Positions 34,995 through 43,833 are shown, numbered from the stretch's first letter. The stretch: 64,000 nt of DNA from Halorubellus salinus (GCF_020567525.1 NZ_JAJCVI010000004.1:124001-188000), one strand, 5' to 3'. Numbers and translations are program-made. The notes: generated by a model from the letters alone, not told the origin.

Positions 34995-36077
34995 TCACCC
35001 GCCTCCGAGCAGCGGCTGGTCGGGGACGGATATCGGTGGCAGCTGGGATTCTATCATCTCGCGGTCGTCCTCGGCCCACGGCGGCAGGACGAGTCGGCGG
35101 CCGAGCGCGCTCGCGGGCTCGTCGCCGGTCACGCCGGGCGCTTCGGTCGCGAGCTCGAACAGGATGCCGCCGGGTTCGCGGACGTACAGCGACCGGTAGT
35201 AGTGCCGGTCCCGCACCCGCGACACGGAGACGTCGCGCTCGCGGAACAGGTCGTGGTACGCGAACAACGCGTCCTCGTCGGGCACGCGCACCGCGACGTG
35301 ATGGATTGTGCCGACGCCCTCGCGACCGAACCCGCCGAACTCGCTCGCGTCGCCGTCCCCGTCGGTCTCGCCGGGAGCGTCGTCGCCACCGGTAGTCGCG
35401 TCGTCGCCACCGGTAGTCGCGTCGTCGCCACCGGTCGACGCGTCGTCGCCTCCGGTGGTCGCGTCGTCGTGGCCGCGGTCGAGGACGTCGACGACGGTCG
35501 CGTGCGCGCCGTCGACGGCGTACCGCACGCGCTGACCGTCCTGCCCGTGGTTCTCGAACCCGAGGGTCTCGAGGACGCTCGCGGTCTGGAACGGGTCGAC
35601 GGGGAGCGCGGTGACGCCGTGGATGCCCCTGATGGCGACGTCGCCCGGGACGGTTCCGTCGCCGTACGGTTCGACGGGCGAGTCCGCGGCGACGAGCTCC
35701 AGTCGCGTCCCGGCGGGGTCCGCGAAGCGGAGGACGACGTCGTCGAATCGCTCTCGCCGGTCGACGTCGACGCCGCGCGCTTCGAGGCGGTCGCGCCAGT
35801 ACCCCACGGCGTCCGGTGGGATCGCGAACGCGGTGGCGGTGAGCTGGGGCGGGCCGCGTCGTCCCGGCGGCTCGTTCGGGTACGGGAAGCACGTGTAGAG
35901 CGTCCCGAGGTCGCCGGTACCGTTCCCGTAGTAGAGGTGGTGGCGGAGCACGTCCTCGTGGTTCACCGTCTGCTTCACGAGCCGGAGTCCGAGGACGTCC
36001 GCGTAGAAGTCGACGTTCGCCTGCGGGTTCCCGACCATCGACGTGACGTGGTGGATGCCGGTCGCGTCTGGGAGCAT
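34995..36077 (-). CDS. Ring-cleaving dioxygenase, VOC family (MhqO-like)
   Basis: A 360-residue extradiol-type dioxygenase with two VOC modules. The N-terminal module begins GIHHVTSMVGN with metal-ligand His8-His9-type residues and YNG-like LYYGNGTGDLGT. The C-terminal module starts at GTIHHVAVRVPDED and ends with GGILFELATE, carrying His and Glu metal ligands. Between them lies a low-complexity linker of 7-residue repeats (DDATTGG type) encoded by 21-bp repeats. It heads a three-gene operon with two hydrolases and likely opens hydroquinone-type rings for detoxification. Confidence 0.87.
   Translation of the reverse strand: MLPDATGIHHVTSMVGNPQANVDFYADVLGLRLVKQTVNHEDVLRHHLYYGNGTGDLGTLYTCFPYPNEPPGRRGPPQLTATAFAIPPDAVGYWRDRLEARGVDVDRRERFDDVVLRFADPAGTRLELVAADSPVEPYGDGTVPGDVAIRGIHGVTALPVDPFQTASVLETLGFENHGQDGQRVRYAVDGAHATVVDVLDRGHDDATTGGDDASTGGDDATTGGDDATTGGDDAPGETDGDGDASEFGGFGREGVGTIHHVAVRVPDEDALFAYHDLFRERDVSVSRVRDRHYYRSLYVREPGGILFELATEAPGVTGDEPASALGRRLVLPPWAEDDREMIESQLPPISVPDQPLLGGG
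35377..35470 (-). repeat. 21-bp in-frame tandem repeat in the dioxygenase linker
   Basis: Units start at 35377, 35398, 35419 and 35440 with a partial fifth (period 21 bp), encoding about four and a half copies of a seven-residue Gly-Gly-Asp-Asp-Ala-Thr/Ser-Thr motif. The repeat keeps the reading frame and lies in the linker between the two VOC modules. Confidence 0.9.
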
Positions 36078-36280
36078 CGTTCGAACTGACGACCGCCATC
36101 GACAAAGGGGTACGCGCTCCCAGCGGCCCGCATCGCCGGCACCCGACCGAATGCCGGGCCGCATCGCCGGCATCCGACCGGTCGCCGGGGCGTGGCGTCG
36201 CGACCCGACCAATTCCTTCACGCGCGAGCGCCCTGCAAAAGCAAGCATTTGACCGGGGGGGCTGTTGGCCCTGGATACAG

Positions 36281-37876
36281 ATGCCTGACGACCGCGACCA
36301 ACCGGACGCATCAGTGGACGCCCTCGACGACGTCGGGGCGGACCTCGGTGGCGTCGACGACGCCGACGAGCCCGACATCACGTTCCGCGGCGGCAAGTGG
36401 CTGAGCGCGTTCCCGCTCGCCTTCTTCGTCCTCTGGGCGATCGTCCAGAGCGGCGTGCTCCGCATCGGGGACACGACCGGACTCGTCGCGGGGATGCTCG
36501 TCGGCCTCATCGGCGGCCTGTTCCTCGTGAAGGGCTCGTGGACGACGTACGCGAACACGATATTCCAGGGGATGACGCGACGCGTCGCCGCGACCGCGGT
36601 CGTCGCGTGGCTCTGGGCGGGCATGTTCGCCGCGACCATCCAGACCGGCGGGTTCGTCAGCGGGCTCGTGTGGGCGGCGGACGTCGCCGGCCTCACCGCG
36701 GGGCTGTTCCCGGCGGCGACGTTCGTGCTCTGCGCGCTCCTCGCCACCGGGATCGGGACCGGGTACGGCGCCACGGTGGCGTTCAGCGCGCTGTTCTTCC
36801 CCGCCGGCGTGCTCCTCGGCGCGAACCCCGTGCTCCTGTTCGGCTCCATCCTCTCGGGCGCGGTCTTCGGGGACAACCTCGCGCCCGTGTCGGACACGAC
36901 GATCGTGAGCGCGGTCACGCAGGACGCCGACATCGGCGGCGTCGTCGCCTCGCGGTTCAAGTACGCGATCGTCGCGGCCGCGTTCGCGTTCGTCGCGTAC
37001 CTCGCCGCCGGCCAGGTCATGACGGGCGTCGAGGTCTCCGGGCAGGCGCAGTCGGTGTTCGTCGAGAACAGCGACCCGCTCGGGCTCGTCCACCTCGTCT
37101 CGATGCTCGTCGTCATCGGGACCGCCGTGAGCGGTCGACACATCGTGGAGGCGATCTCGTGGGGGCTCGTCGTCGCGGCCACGTTCAACGTCGCGCTCGG
37201 GCTCGCGCCCGTCTCCGAGATGCTCGTCTTCCGTGCGTCCGACGACCTCGCGGCCGCGCAGGCCCTCGAGTTCCTCCCGTTCGTCGAACTCGTCGACGCC
37301 TCCCAGCAGGGCGTGAGTGCGAGCGTCGGCGGGAGCCTCTACTCGGGCGCCGCCGGGTTCTTCCCGCTCATCGTCCTCGTCCTCCTCATCGTCGCCGGCG
37401 CACAGATCATGATCCGCGGCGGCGGCTTCCAGGCGATCCAGGACTGGCTGCTCGAATCGGTCGCGACGTCGGTGCGGCGCGCGGAGACGACGATGGTGCT
37501 CGGCACCGCGCTCGTGAACGCGATGATCACGATTAACACCGCCGCCGAGATCGCGATCGCGCCGTACGTCGCGCGGCTCGGCGAGCGCTTCAACGTGAAC
37601 GGGTATCGGCGCGCGAACATCCTCGACGCGAACACGAGCGCGCTCGGGTACATCTTCCCGTGGTCCGGTGGCCTCCTCGTCGGGTACGCGACCCTGACGG
37701 AGCTCCCGACCCAGTACGAGTGGTTCACGCAGGCGATGGTCGTCAATCCGGCCGACGTGTTCCCGTACGTCTTCCACGGCTGGCTGCTCGTCGGCGTGTT
37801 CCTGCTCTCCGCACTCACTGGGTTCGGGCTGGAGTACACCACCGACCGCGAGGCCGAGGAGGTGGCGCGCGTATGA
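36281..37876 (+). CDS. nhaC: NhaC-family Na+/H+ antiporter
   Basis: A 531-residue antiporter with about 12-13 transmembrane helices. The family signature FGDNLAPVSDTTIVSA (near residues 195-210) contains acidic and hydroxyl residues typical of the NhaC/ion-transporter superfamily. An acidic cytoplasmic N-terminus of ~40 residues precedes TM1. It would expel Na+ in exchange for H+, important for a halophile. Its last codon overlaps the start of the next small gene (ATGA), so the two are translationally coupled. Confidence 0.9.
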   Translation: MPDDRDQPDASVDALDDVGADLGGVDDADEPDITFRGGKWLSAFPLAFFVLWAIVQSGVLRIGDTTGLVAGMLVGLIGGLFLVKGSWTTYANTIFQGMTRRVAATAVVAWLWAGMFAATIQTGGFVSGLVWAADVAGLTAGLFPAATFVLCALLATGIGTGYGATVAFSALFFPAGVLLGANPVLLFGSILSGAVFGDNLAPVSDTTIVSAVTQDADIGGVVASRFKYAIVAAAFAFVAYLAAGQVMTGVEVSGQAQSVFVENSDPLGLVHLVSMLVVIGTAVSGRHIVEAISWGLVVAATFNVALGLAPVSEMLVFRASDDLAAAQALEFLPFVELVDASQQGVSASVGGSLYSGAAGFFPLIVLVLLIVAGAQIMIRGGGFQAIQDWLLESVATSVRRAETTMVLGTALVNAMITINTAAEIAIAPYVARLGERFNVNGYRRANILDANTSALGYIFPWSGGLLVGYATLTELPTQYEWFTQAMVVNPADVFPYVFHGWLLVGVFLLSALTGFGLEYTTDREAEEVARV

Positions 37877-38142
37877 GTCTCCTCGAGAAGTACACGAAGG
37901 GCTGGGGGTTCCGGACGCGGAAACCGTCGTTCAGCGTCGACGACGAACTGTCGGCGTTCGTCACGGGCGTCGACGACGACGGCACGCCCGTCGTCCGCAT
38001 CGGCGATACCGTCCTCCGCCTCGAGGACGGCGACCCGGCGCTCGTCGACAAGCGCGTGCGGTGTCGCGTCACCGCGTTCGACGCGGACGCGGCCACCGGA
38101 ACGGTCGTCTACCTGGAGACGGTCGGCGAGTCCGCGTTCTGA
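37873..38142 (+). CDS. Small TRAM-like protein (DUF7513-like) coupled to nhaC
   Basis: An 89-residue protein. The C-terminal ~60 residues (FVTGVDDDGTPVVRIGDTVLR ... VRCRVTAFDADAATGTV) look like a TRAM/OB-type small barrel that often binds RNA. Its ATG overlaps the nhaC stop by four bases. I infer co-expression with the antiporter; the functional link is unknown. Confidence 0.7.
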   Translation: MSLLEKYTKGWGFRTRKPSFSVDDELSAFVTGVDDDGTPVVRIGDTVLRLEDGDPALVDKRVRCRVTAFDADAATGTVVYLETVGESAF

Positions 38143-38245
38143 ACGCGGCGAACCGCGAGTCGATGCAGGCGACGACGTTCCCCTCGTCGTCTGCGGCACG
38201 TTATCGGTCATCAGAATTATCACTCGCCGGATAGTCCGGGTGTGC

Positions 38246-39382
38246 ATGAAGCGACGCGAGGTCCTGGGGGTACTGGGTGTCGCGGGGACCGGCGGGTGTC
38301 TCCGGCTCTCGGAAGGGGGAACGACCACGACGGTCGCACGGTCGACGCGGCAGACACAGGCCGCGACCAGCACGAGCACGGACACGGGAACGACGGCGAC
38401 TCGAACGTCAGAGACCGGGGAGCGCGACCCGGACCTCCCCAGTGGGCTCTCGGCGGACGGCGTCGGGAACTACCTGTTCGACTATCACCTCCGCGAACTC
38501 GGGCAGCGGTCGTTCGCGACGAACTGGACGCTGCTCAATCAACGACGGGAGATCGTGAAGTTACGTCGCGAGTACCGCGTCGGCGACGCCGGCGCGGTCG
38601 GCTCGTGGACGTTCGACGAGGGTGGCCCGGTAACGATGTTCCGGTCGACGGACGGTGGCTTCTGGCGGGAGGATATCGGTGACGAGTACTCGTACGGCAA
38701 GGCTCGCGATGGATACGACATGGAGCGGCTCACGCTCGCTGCGTGGGTGCGGCCGTTCATCGCGGGTGGCGTCTGGAGTGCGCCGTCGCTGGTGCGCCGG
38801 GAGTCTCCGGCTCGGTGGGAGACGCAGGTGACCGGATTCGAGGCCGACGCATCCGTCCCGGGGTGGTTCAACGGCGAGCTCGAATCGCTCTCCGGGTCGA
38901 TGGTCGTCGACGAACGCGGGTTCATCCGGTCGCTCGACGGCGAGATGACCGCGTCGGGGACGAACGTCGGTCGACAGGAGTACGGCGTGCGGTACGCGGT
39001 CGATTCTGTCGACGACGTGACGGTGCGCGAACCGGACTGGCTGCCGACCGCGAAGGAACGACGACCGCGCGTCTCGGTGGTGTTGACTGACGACGAGTAC
39101 GCCGTCCGCCTGACGCACGAGTCCGGGAACCCCATCGAGGCGAACACGAACCTGATCATCTACGACGAAGCTGCGAGGCGGAACGAAATCTCGTACCCGC
39201 TCGGGGAACCGATCGAGTCCGGTGAGACGGTGTACCTGTACACGGAGGAGTCGGGCGGGTTCAACGGCCAGCTGTCGCGCGGAACGCCGCCCGCGAGCAG
39301 TGATGCGATCCGACTCGACAGCGAGTACACCGCCTGGGCGGACCGAAGCGGCACCGAGTACTTCGGTACCGCTCCCGTCTGA
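38246..39382 (+). CDS. Secreted lipoprotein, paralogue of the one at 6753-7952
   Basis: A 378-residue exported protein. The signal MKRREVLGVLGVAGTGGC ends in a lipobox with Cys near residue 18. A Thr/Ser-rich linker (about 25-65) follows, then a domain starting DLPSGLSADGVGNYLFDYH. It matches the 399-residue protein at 6753-7952 in layout and key phrases (GLSADGV against GVSDDGV). The C-terminal part reads like a beta-sandwich (SGNPIEANTNLIIYDEAA). An outside-facing lipoprotein of unknown function. ATG at 38246 is preferred to a GTG two codons upstream. Confidence 0.75.
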   Translation: MKRREVLGVLGVAGTGGCLRLSEGGTTTTVARSTRQTQAATSTSTDTGTTATRTSETGERDPDLPSGLSADGVGNYLFDYHLRELGQRSFATNWTLLNQRREIVKLRREYRVGDAGAVGSWTFDEGGPVTMFRSTDGGFWREDIGDEYSYGKARDGYDMERLTLAAWVRPFIAGGVWSAPSLVRRESPARWETQVTGFEADASVPGWFNGELESLSGSMVVDERGFIRSLDGEMTASGTNVGRQEYGVRYAVDSVDDVTVREPDWLPTAKERRPRVSVVLTDDEYAVRLTHESGNPIEANTNLIIYDEAARRNEISYPLGEPIESGETVYLYTEESGGFNGQLSRGTPPASSDAIRLDSEYTAWADRSGTEYFGTAPV

Positions 39383-39401
39383 GGCTCGCGCCGCTCCCGT
39401 T

Positions 39402-41027
39402 TCAGTACGTGCCGACGGCGCCGTCCTTCCGCGGTTCGGTGGCGCCCGAGAGCGTCCCCTCTTGGTTCCGGACGAGCTGTGCGCCGCCGAACATCCCGGT
39501 GTGGAGGACGCTGGTGTCGTGGCCACGGCGGTTCAGGGCACCGCCCATCGCCTCCGCGAGCCGGGGTTCGAGTGCGAGCGAGCCGTCCTCGCGGTACCGC
39601 CAGCGCGGTGCGTCGAGCGCTTTCTGGATGGGCATGTCGTAGTCGACGACGTTCGAGATGATCTGGACGTGGCCCTGTGGTTGCATGTACCCGCCCATGA
39701 CGCCGAACGCCGCCCAGTCGTCCGCGTCGAATCGCGCGATGGCGGGGACGAGCGTGTGGAACGGGCGCTTCCCGGGTTCGAGCGCGTTCGGGTGGTCGGC
39801 GTCGAGCGAGAACGACGCGCCGCGGTTCTGGAGGGCGATGCCGGTGTCGCCGGCGACGAGCCCGGACCCGAATCCGGCGAACCGCGAGTTGATGTAGGAG
39901 ACGACGTTCCCCTCGTCGTCGGCGACGCAGAGGAGGACGGTGTCGGCGTCCTCGGCGTGCGCGTCCGGGACGCCGAAGGAGACGTCGCTCGGCTCGTCGT
40001 CGATGTCCGCGGCGCGCTCTCGCGCCCACGCCTTCGACCCGAGGTCCGGCACGGTCTCGTACTCGGGGTCCGTGATGTAGCGGTGGCCGTCGTGGAACGC
40101 GCGCTTGGTCGCCTCCGCGAACGCGTGCACGCGGTCCGGCGAGTCGTGGTCGTGCTCGCCGGCATCGATCGCCTCGGCGACGTTCAGGGCTTCGAGCGCG
40201 ATGAGGCCCTGGTTGTTCGGCGGGAGCTCGAACACCTCGGCGCCGTTGTACGTCGTGCTCACGGGGTCGAGGAACTCGGGTTCGAACGCCGCGAGGTCGT
40301 CGACGGTCATGAACCCGCCCTTGTCCTGGACTTCGCTCGCGATGGCCTCCGCGATCTCGCCCTCGTAGACGACGTCCGCGCCGTCGTCGGCGATGCGCTC
40401 CAGCGAGCGCCCGAGCTTCGGGAGCGCGACGTGCTCGCCGACGGCGGGCGCGTGCCCGTTCGGGAGGTACGCGTCGCGAGCGTGCTCGTCCGTGAACAGC
40501 TCCTCGGCGTGGCGCCACTGTGCGCTCACTACCTCCGTGACCGGGTAGCCCTCGGTCGCGTACCGGATGGCGGGCCGGAGGTTCTCGCCGAGCGTCCGCC
40601 GTCCGAGCTCCTCGGTCGTCGCCTCCCAGCCGCGCGCGGTCCCCGGGACGGTCACCGCGTGCGCGCCCGTGAACGGCATCTCCGCGTCCGCCGGGTCGAC
40701 GTCGTCGTCGGCGTCCGCCGCGACCGCCTCCCGGACGCGCTCGCGAGTGGCGCCCTGCGGTGCGCCGCCGCAGGACCGCATCGCACCGACGTTCCCGTCC
40801 GCGGTCCGGTAGAGCGCGAACACGTCGCCACCGAGGCCCGTCGACGTCGGCTCGACGACGTTCAGCGCCGCAGCCGTGGCGACCGCGGCGTCGAACGCGT
40901 TCCCGCCGTCCCGCAGCGTCTCCACGCCCGCCTGCGCCGCGAGCGGCTGACTGGTCGCCACCACGCCCGACTGCCCGTACACGGTCGACCGCCGCGACGA
41001 GAACGAATCGAGGTCCGGAGCTGTCAT
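39402..41027 (-). CDS. ggt: Gamma-glutamyltransferase family protein
   Basis: A 541-residue N-terminal-nucleophile hydrolase of the GGT/CapD/YwrD type. The segment DADTVLLCVADDEGNVVSY near residues 355-372 is the autocleavage region, in which the Thr of DTV is the expected catalytic nucleophile of the small subunit. PPNNQGLIALEA near 280 and GYMQPQGHVQI near 455 are typical. No signal peptide is visible, so unlike many bacterial GGTs it seems cytoplasmic. It could hydrolyse gamma-glutamyl peptides such as the gamma-glutamylcysteine used by haloarchaea, which is inference. Confidence 0.85.
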   Translation of the reverse strand: MTAPDLDSFSSRRSTVYGQSGVVATSQPLAAQAGVETLRDGGNAFDAAVATAAALNVVEPTSTGLGGDVFALYRTADGNVGAMRSCGGAPQGATRERVREAVAADADDDVDPADAEMPFTGAHAVTVPGTARGWEATTEELGRRTLGENLRPAIRYATEGYPVTEVVSAQWRHAEELFTDEHARDAYLPNGHAPAVGEHVALPKLGRSLERIADDGADVVYEGEIAEAIASEVQDKGGFMTVDDLAAFEPEFLDPVSTTYNGAEVFELPPNNQGLIALEALNVAEAIDAGEHDHDSPDRVHAFAEATKRAFHDGHRYITDPEYETVPDLGSKAWARERAADIDDEPSDVSFGVPDAHAEDADTVLLCVADDEGNVVSYINSRFAGFGSGLVAGDTGIALQNRGASFSLDADHPNALEPGKRPFHTLVPAIARFDADDWAAFGVMGGYMQPQGHVQIISNVVDYDMPIQKALDAPRWRYREDGSLALEPRLAEAMGGALNRRGHDTSVLHTGMFGGAQLVRNQEGTLSGATEPRKDGAVGTY

Positions 41028-41129
41028 GACCCCGCCTACCGACCCGTGCGGTATAATGACGGTGCCCACGGACGGTGCTGCCGGCACTCGGTCGCCCTCG
41101 CGTCCGCGCCGGCGTCGATGCCCGCGGGC

Positions 41130-42161
41130 TCAGGCCGCTGGTTTGCCCGCTGCGTCGTCCCCGCGGACGCGAGCGCGCTGCTCGGGGACCGCGTCCAGGT
41201 CGGGGTCGACGTCGCCGAGGACGAGCATCGCGTAGTACCGGAGGTACGTCTGCACTGGCACCTGGGCGAGCGCGAGGACAGCGAGCACCGCGAGCGCGTA
41301 CACCACGCCGACGACCACCAGGAGCGCGATACCCGCGGGCTCGGAGACGAACGCGAGGACGGCGCCACCGACCGCGAACAGGACGCCGAACGGGACGAGG
41401 AGTGCGAGCGCGAGCACGAGCGTGACGACGGCGACGAGGATGCCACCGAGGATGCTGAGGAAGAACGACGCGACGAGGTACGCGAGGAACTGGAGCGGTT
41501 CGGTCCGGACCGACGGCCAGAGGCGCCGCCAGCCCGCGAGGACGCCGCACTCCTCGAGGAGCATGATGGGGACGACGAACACGGTCGTGAACCCGTTCAC
41601 GAGCCCGACCGTGATGGCGAGCACGACGAAGATCGGGAGGAGCAGGAGGAAGAACGCGACCGCGACCCCGCCGCCGACGGTCCCGACGTCGAGCACGCCG
41701 ACGATGACCGGGACGGCGAGCACGACGACGCTCCCGAGCACGAACGCGAACAGCGCGAGCCGGAACCCGAACAGTCGGAGGCCCTGACGCCAGTGCGCGC
41801 CCCAGTACTCGCGGACCTGAACGGCCTCCTCGCGGAGGGACCGGACGAACACGAACTCCATCACGGACCCGACGAACCCGAACAGGACGACAAGCGTCAG
41901 GGCGACCGCGACGATGGCGGCGGCGGCGAGGAGTTCGACGCCGCCGAGCGGCTCGAAGACGACGTTCGGCGGCCCGCCACCGCCGTTCCCGCCACCACCC
42001 CCGAACGTCCACTGGACGCTGTTCGCGTTCGCGCCCGGACCGCCGATGAAGAACGCGACGATCGCGAGCTTCACCCACGTCGAGCGGTCGACCGGTCTGA
42101 GGAACCCCGTCGTCGCGTCGAGCGCATCGTCGAGGTTCTCTAGAGCATGGAGCGGGGCCAT
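41130..42161 (-). CDS. Multi-pass membrane protein (DUF7544-like)
   Basis: A 343-residue membrane protein with about six hydrophobic segments. An N-terminal amphipathic region (MAPLHALENLDDALDATTGFL) precedes TM1 near residue 32, then a glycine-rich loop. Later segments sit near 75-100, 130-150, 160-185, 225-255 and 265-300. The hydrophilic loop VRSLREEAVQVREYWGAHW is distinctive of a haloarchaeal family that I associate with DUF7544. Function is unknown. It is convergent with nothing nearby and appears monocistronic. Confidence 0.7.
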   Translation of the reverse strand: MAPLHALENLDDALDATTGFLRPVDRSTWVKLAIVAFFIGGPGANANSVQWTFGGGGGNGGGGPPNVVFEPLGGVELLAAAAIVAVALTLVVLFGFVGSVMEFVFVRSLREEAVQVREYWGAHWRQGLRLFGFRLALFAFVLGSVVVLAVPVIVGVLDVGTVGGGVAVAFFLLLLPIFVVLAITVGLVNGFTTVFVVPIMLLEECGVLAGWRRLWPSVRTEPLQFLAYLVASFFLSILGGILVAVVTLVLALALLVPFGVLFAVGGAVLAFVSEPAGIALLVVVGVVYALAVLAVLALAQVPVQTYLRYYAMLVLGDVDPDLDAVPEQRARVRGDDAAGKPAA

Positions 42162-42455
42162 GGCGCGCGTTTCACCGTGAATAGCTGTAGTAATACAGTA
42201 ACAATCGGACGGTAACCGGTGCCTTCCCCGTCTTGCCGTGGCCGAATACGTCGGGACTCGTCCGGTGGTCGGCGACGGTATCTTGGACTGGACGTCTCGG
42301 TGTCGCGTGTCTCGGTGCTGGGGATAATGGATACCATTGCGCGTACGCGACCACGCGCGCCATCGCGAGCGTGAACGCGCGCCCGAAACGCCCGTGAGCG
42401 GGCGCGAGCGGACGTAACACGCACACACGCGCACATGACAGGAGAAATATATGTG
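42162..42455. other. Divergent intergenic region with two promoters
   Basis: About 290 bp between the leftward membrane-protein gene and the rightward 36-residue ORF. On the left, gtagtaatacagtaac (42185-42200) is AT-rich and probably contains the leftward promoter. On the right, gagaaatatatgtg (about 42441-42454) is a good TATA box for the ORF at 42486. The middle holds alternating purine/pyrimidine tracts (acacgcacacacgcgcac) that could adopt unusual helix geometry. I see no gene. Confidence 0.5.
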
Positions 42456-42485
42456 TGGGCGGGGGTGTGTCTGTGGTGGTAGATC

Positions 42486-42596
42486 ATGGCGAAGGTCATC
42501 GACGACAGATTCGGCGAGCGCATCGCGGCAGGACCGAACGACAGCTCCGAGGACGAACGCGAGAAGCGACGGCTGGCCGCCACCGGAATCCGCTGA
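42486..42596 (+). CDS. 36-residue small protein
   Basis: A 36-codon ORF (MAKVIDDRFGERIAAG ... RLAATGIR). It is a strong small-protein candidate: a good TATA box (aatatatg, near 42444-42451) lies the right distance upstream for a nearly leaderless transcript, and codon use matches the genome (GC-rich third positions). The product is charged and probably helical. No function can be assigned. It is followed 89 bases later by another small gene. Confidence 0.6.
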   Translation: MAKVIDDRFGERIAAGPNDSSEDEREKRRLAATGIR

Positions 42597-42685
42597 ACGG
42601 ACGTTCAGGGGGTCGGAGCGGGAGACGATCGAGACGTGTCGACGGAAACTCACACTTTTTCGTGCGGACTCTCGAAGGAGCAGTC

Positions 42686-42949
42686 GTGCTCAACGTCAAC
42701 ATCTCCGACTTCATGGTCGAACTGAAGGACGGCTCCATCAAGAACGTCGGCGCGCCGACGAAGTCCGCGGAAGCGAAGCTCTTCGACCCCGACGACGTCG
42801 AGATCCGCGAGTTCGGTGACAGCCAGGTGAAGGTCGTCGCGACCGACGCCTCGGGGAACGAGGTCCAGATCGCGATGCTCGCCGACCAGTTCGAGGACGT
42901 GCTCGCGGACGCGAACGCGCTCCGCGAGGAGAGCCGCGTTTTCGAGTGA
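42686..42949 (+). CDS. Small hypothetical protein with a Shine-Dalgarno-led GTG start
   Basis: An 87-residue soluble acidic protein (LNVNISDFMVELKDGSIKN ... ANALREESRVFE). The GTG at 42686 is favoured because gaaggag lies 5 bases upstream, an uncommonly clear ribosome site for this genome; ATG at 42713 is the alternative. It looks like a small beta barrel followed by a helix. The family is not recognised. Its final codons are contained in a 30-bp tandem repeat that also reaches the stop of the converging methyltransferase gene. Confidence 0.65.
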   Translation: MLNVNISDFMVELKDGSIKNVGAPTKSAEAKLFDPDDVEIREFGDSQVKVVATDASGNEVQIAMLADQFEDVLADANALREESRVFE

Positions 42950-43000
42950 CTGCGCGGTGCGGGCGGCGTCTTCGAGTGACTGCGCGGTGCGGGCGGCGTC
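42941..43000. repeat. 30-bp tandem duplication joining two converging stop codons
   Basis: Two exact 30-bp copies (42941-42970 and 42971-43000) of ttcgagtgactgcgcggtgc plus ten more bases. The first contains the final Phe-Glu and TGA of the 87-residue gene. The second abuts the stop (42999-43001) of the leftward methyltransferase. Confidence 0.9.
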
Positions 43001-43718
43001 ACTCGGCGGTCGCGCGAACGCAGATGAAGACGGGGTTCGTGGCTTCCTTCTCGTAGCGTTCGGGTCGCTGTTCGCGGAACGCCTCGGTCGGCTGCGGTTC
43101 GAGGACGTCCGCAAGCCGGAAGCCGTTCGCGAGCAGCGGCCGGAGCAGCTTGCCGAACGGCCGTCGATAGTACGGGACGTCGACGTCCCACTCCTTCGTC
43201 AACCGCTCTATCTCGAAGTAGTTCTCGGCGGCCGGCGCGTCCGCGCCGAACTGGTCGAGCGGGTGGCCGGTCGAGAACACGAGGAACCCGCCGTCGCGGA
43301 GGACGCGCCGGAACTCCGCGAAGACGTGGTCCCAGTCCTGGACGTAGCTGAGCGCGAGTGCGCTCACGATACCGTCGAACGCGTCGTCCTCGAAGTCCAG
43401 TGGCTCGCCGAGGTCGCCCTGGACGAACTCGGCGGGCGCGTCGTCGGGGAGGGCGTCGCGAGCGTACGCGAGCATCTCGTCGCTCACGTCCACGCCGACG
43501 ACGTCGGCGCCGCGCTCGACGAGCCACGCGGAGTAGACGCCGGTGCCACAGCCAGCGTCCAGGACGCGCTTCCCGTCGACGTCCGGGACGAGCGACGTCG
43601 TCCCGGGGAACTCCAGGTGCGCGTTGTACGCGTTCTCCCGGACGTCCACCGCGTACGAGTCCGCGAGTTCGTCGTACGCGTCCCGAGCGATGGGGTCGTC
43701 GGCGTCGTCTGGAGTCAT
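42999..43718 (-). CDS. Class I SAM-dependent methyltransferase
   Basis: A 239-residue methyltransferase with the SAM-binding motif I VLDAGCGTGVYSAWL (near residue 53), motif II VVGVDVSDEML near 75, and a motif-IV-like FDGIVSALALSYVQDW near 112. The C-terminal half (YYRRPFGKLLRPL) is typical of small-molecule methyltransferases in the UbiE/Methyltransf_11 group. The substrate cannot be read from the sequence. It converges with the 87-residue gene. Confidence 0.88.
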   Translation of the reverse strand: MTPDDADDPIARDAYDELADSYAVDVRENAYNAHLEFPGTTSLVPDVDGKRVLDAGCGTGVYSAWLVERGADVVGVDVSDEMLAYARDALPDDAPAEFVQGDLGEPLDFEDDAFDGIVSALALSYVQDWDHVFAEFRRVLRDGGFLVFSTGHPLDQFGADAPAAENYFEIERLTKEWDVDVPYYRRPFGKLLRPLLANGFRLADVLEPQPTEAFREQRPERYEKEATNPVFICVRATAE

Positions 43719-43833
43719 GGGGACTCGAATCGCACGCGTCGGGGTGGAAAAAGTGCTGTGGTCACCGGGACCGCCCAGGGAAGCGTTGCCGGCCGGCGAA
43801 CGCCTTTGTGGGTCGGCGTCGACGATTGCGACG

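Noticed and set aside
39160-42078. Long frames on both strands opposite ggt and the membrane protein gene
   Set aside because: The plus- and minus-strand products are Arg/Asp-rich with no hydrophobic core, whereas the chosen frames carry clear GGT and membrane-protein patterns.
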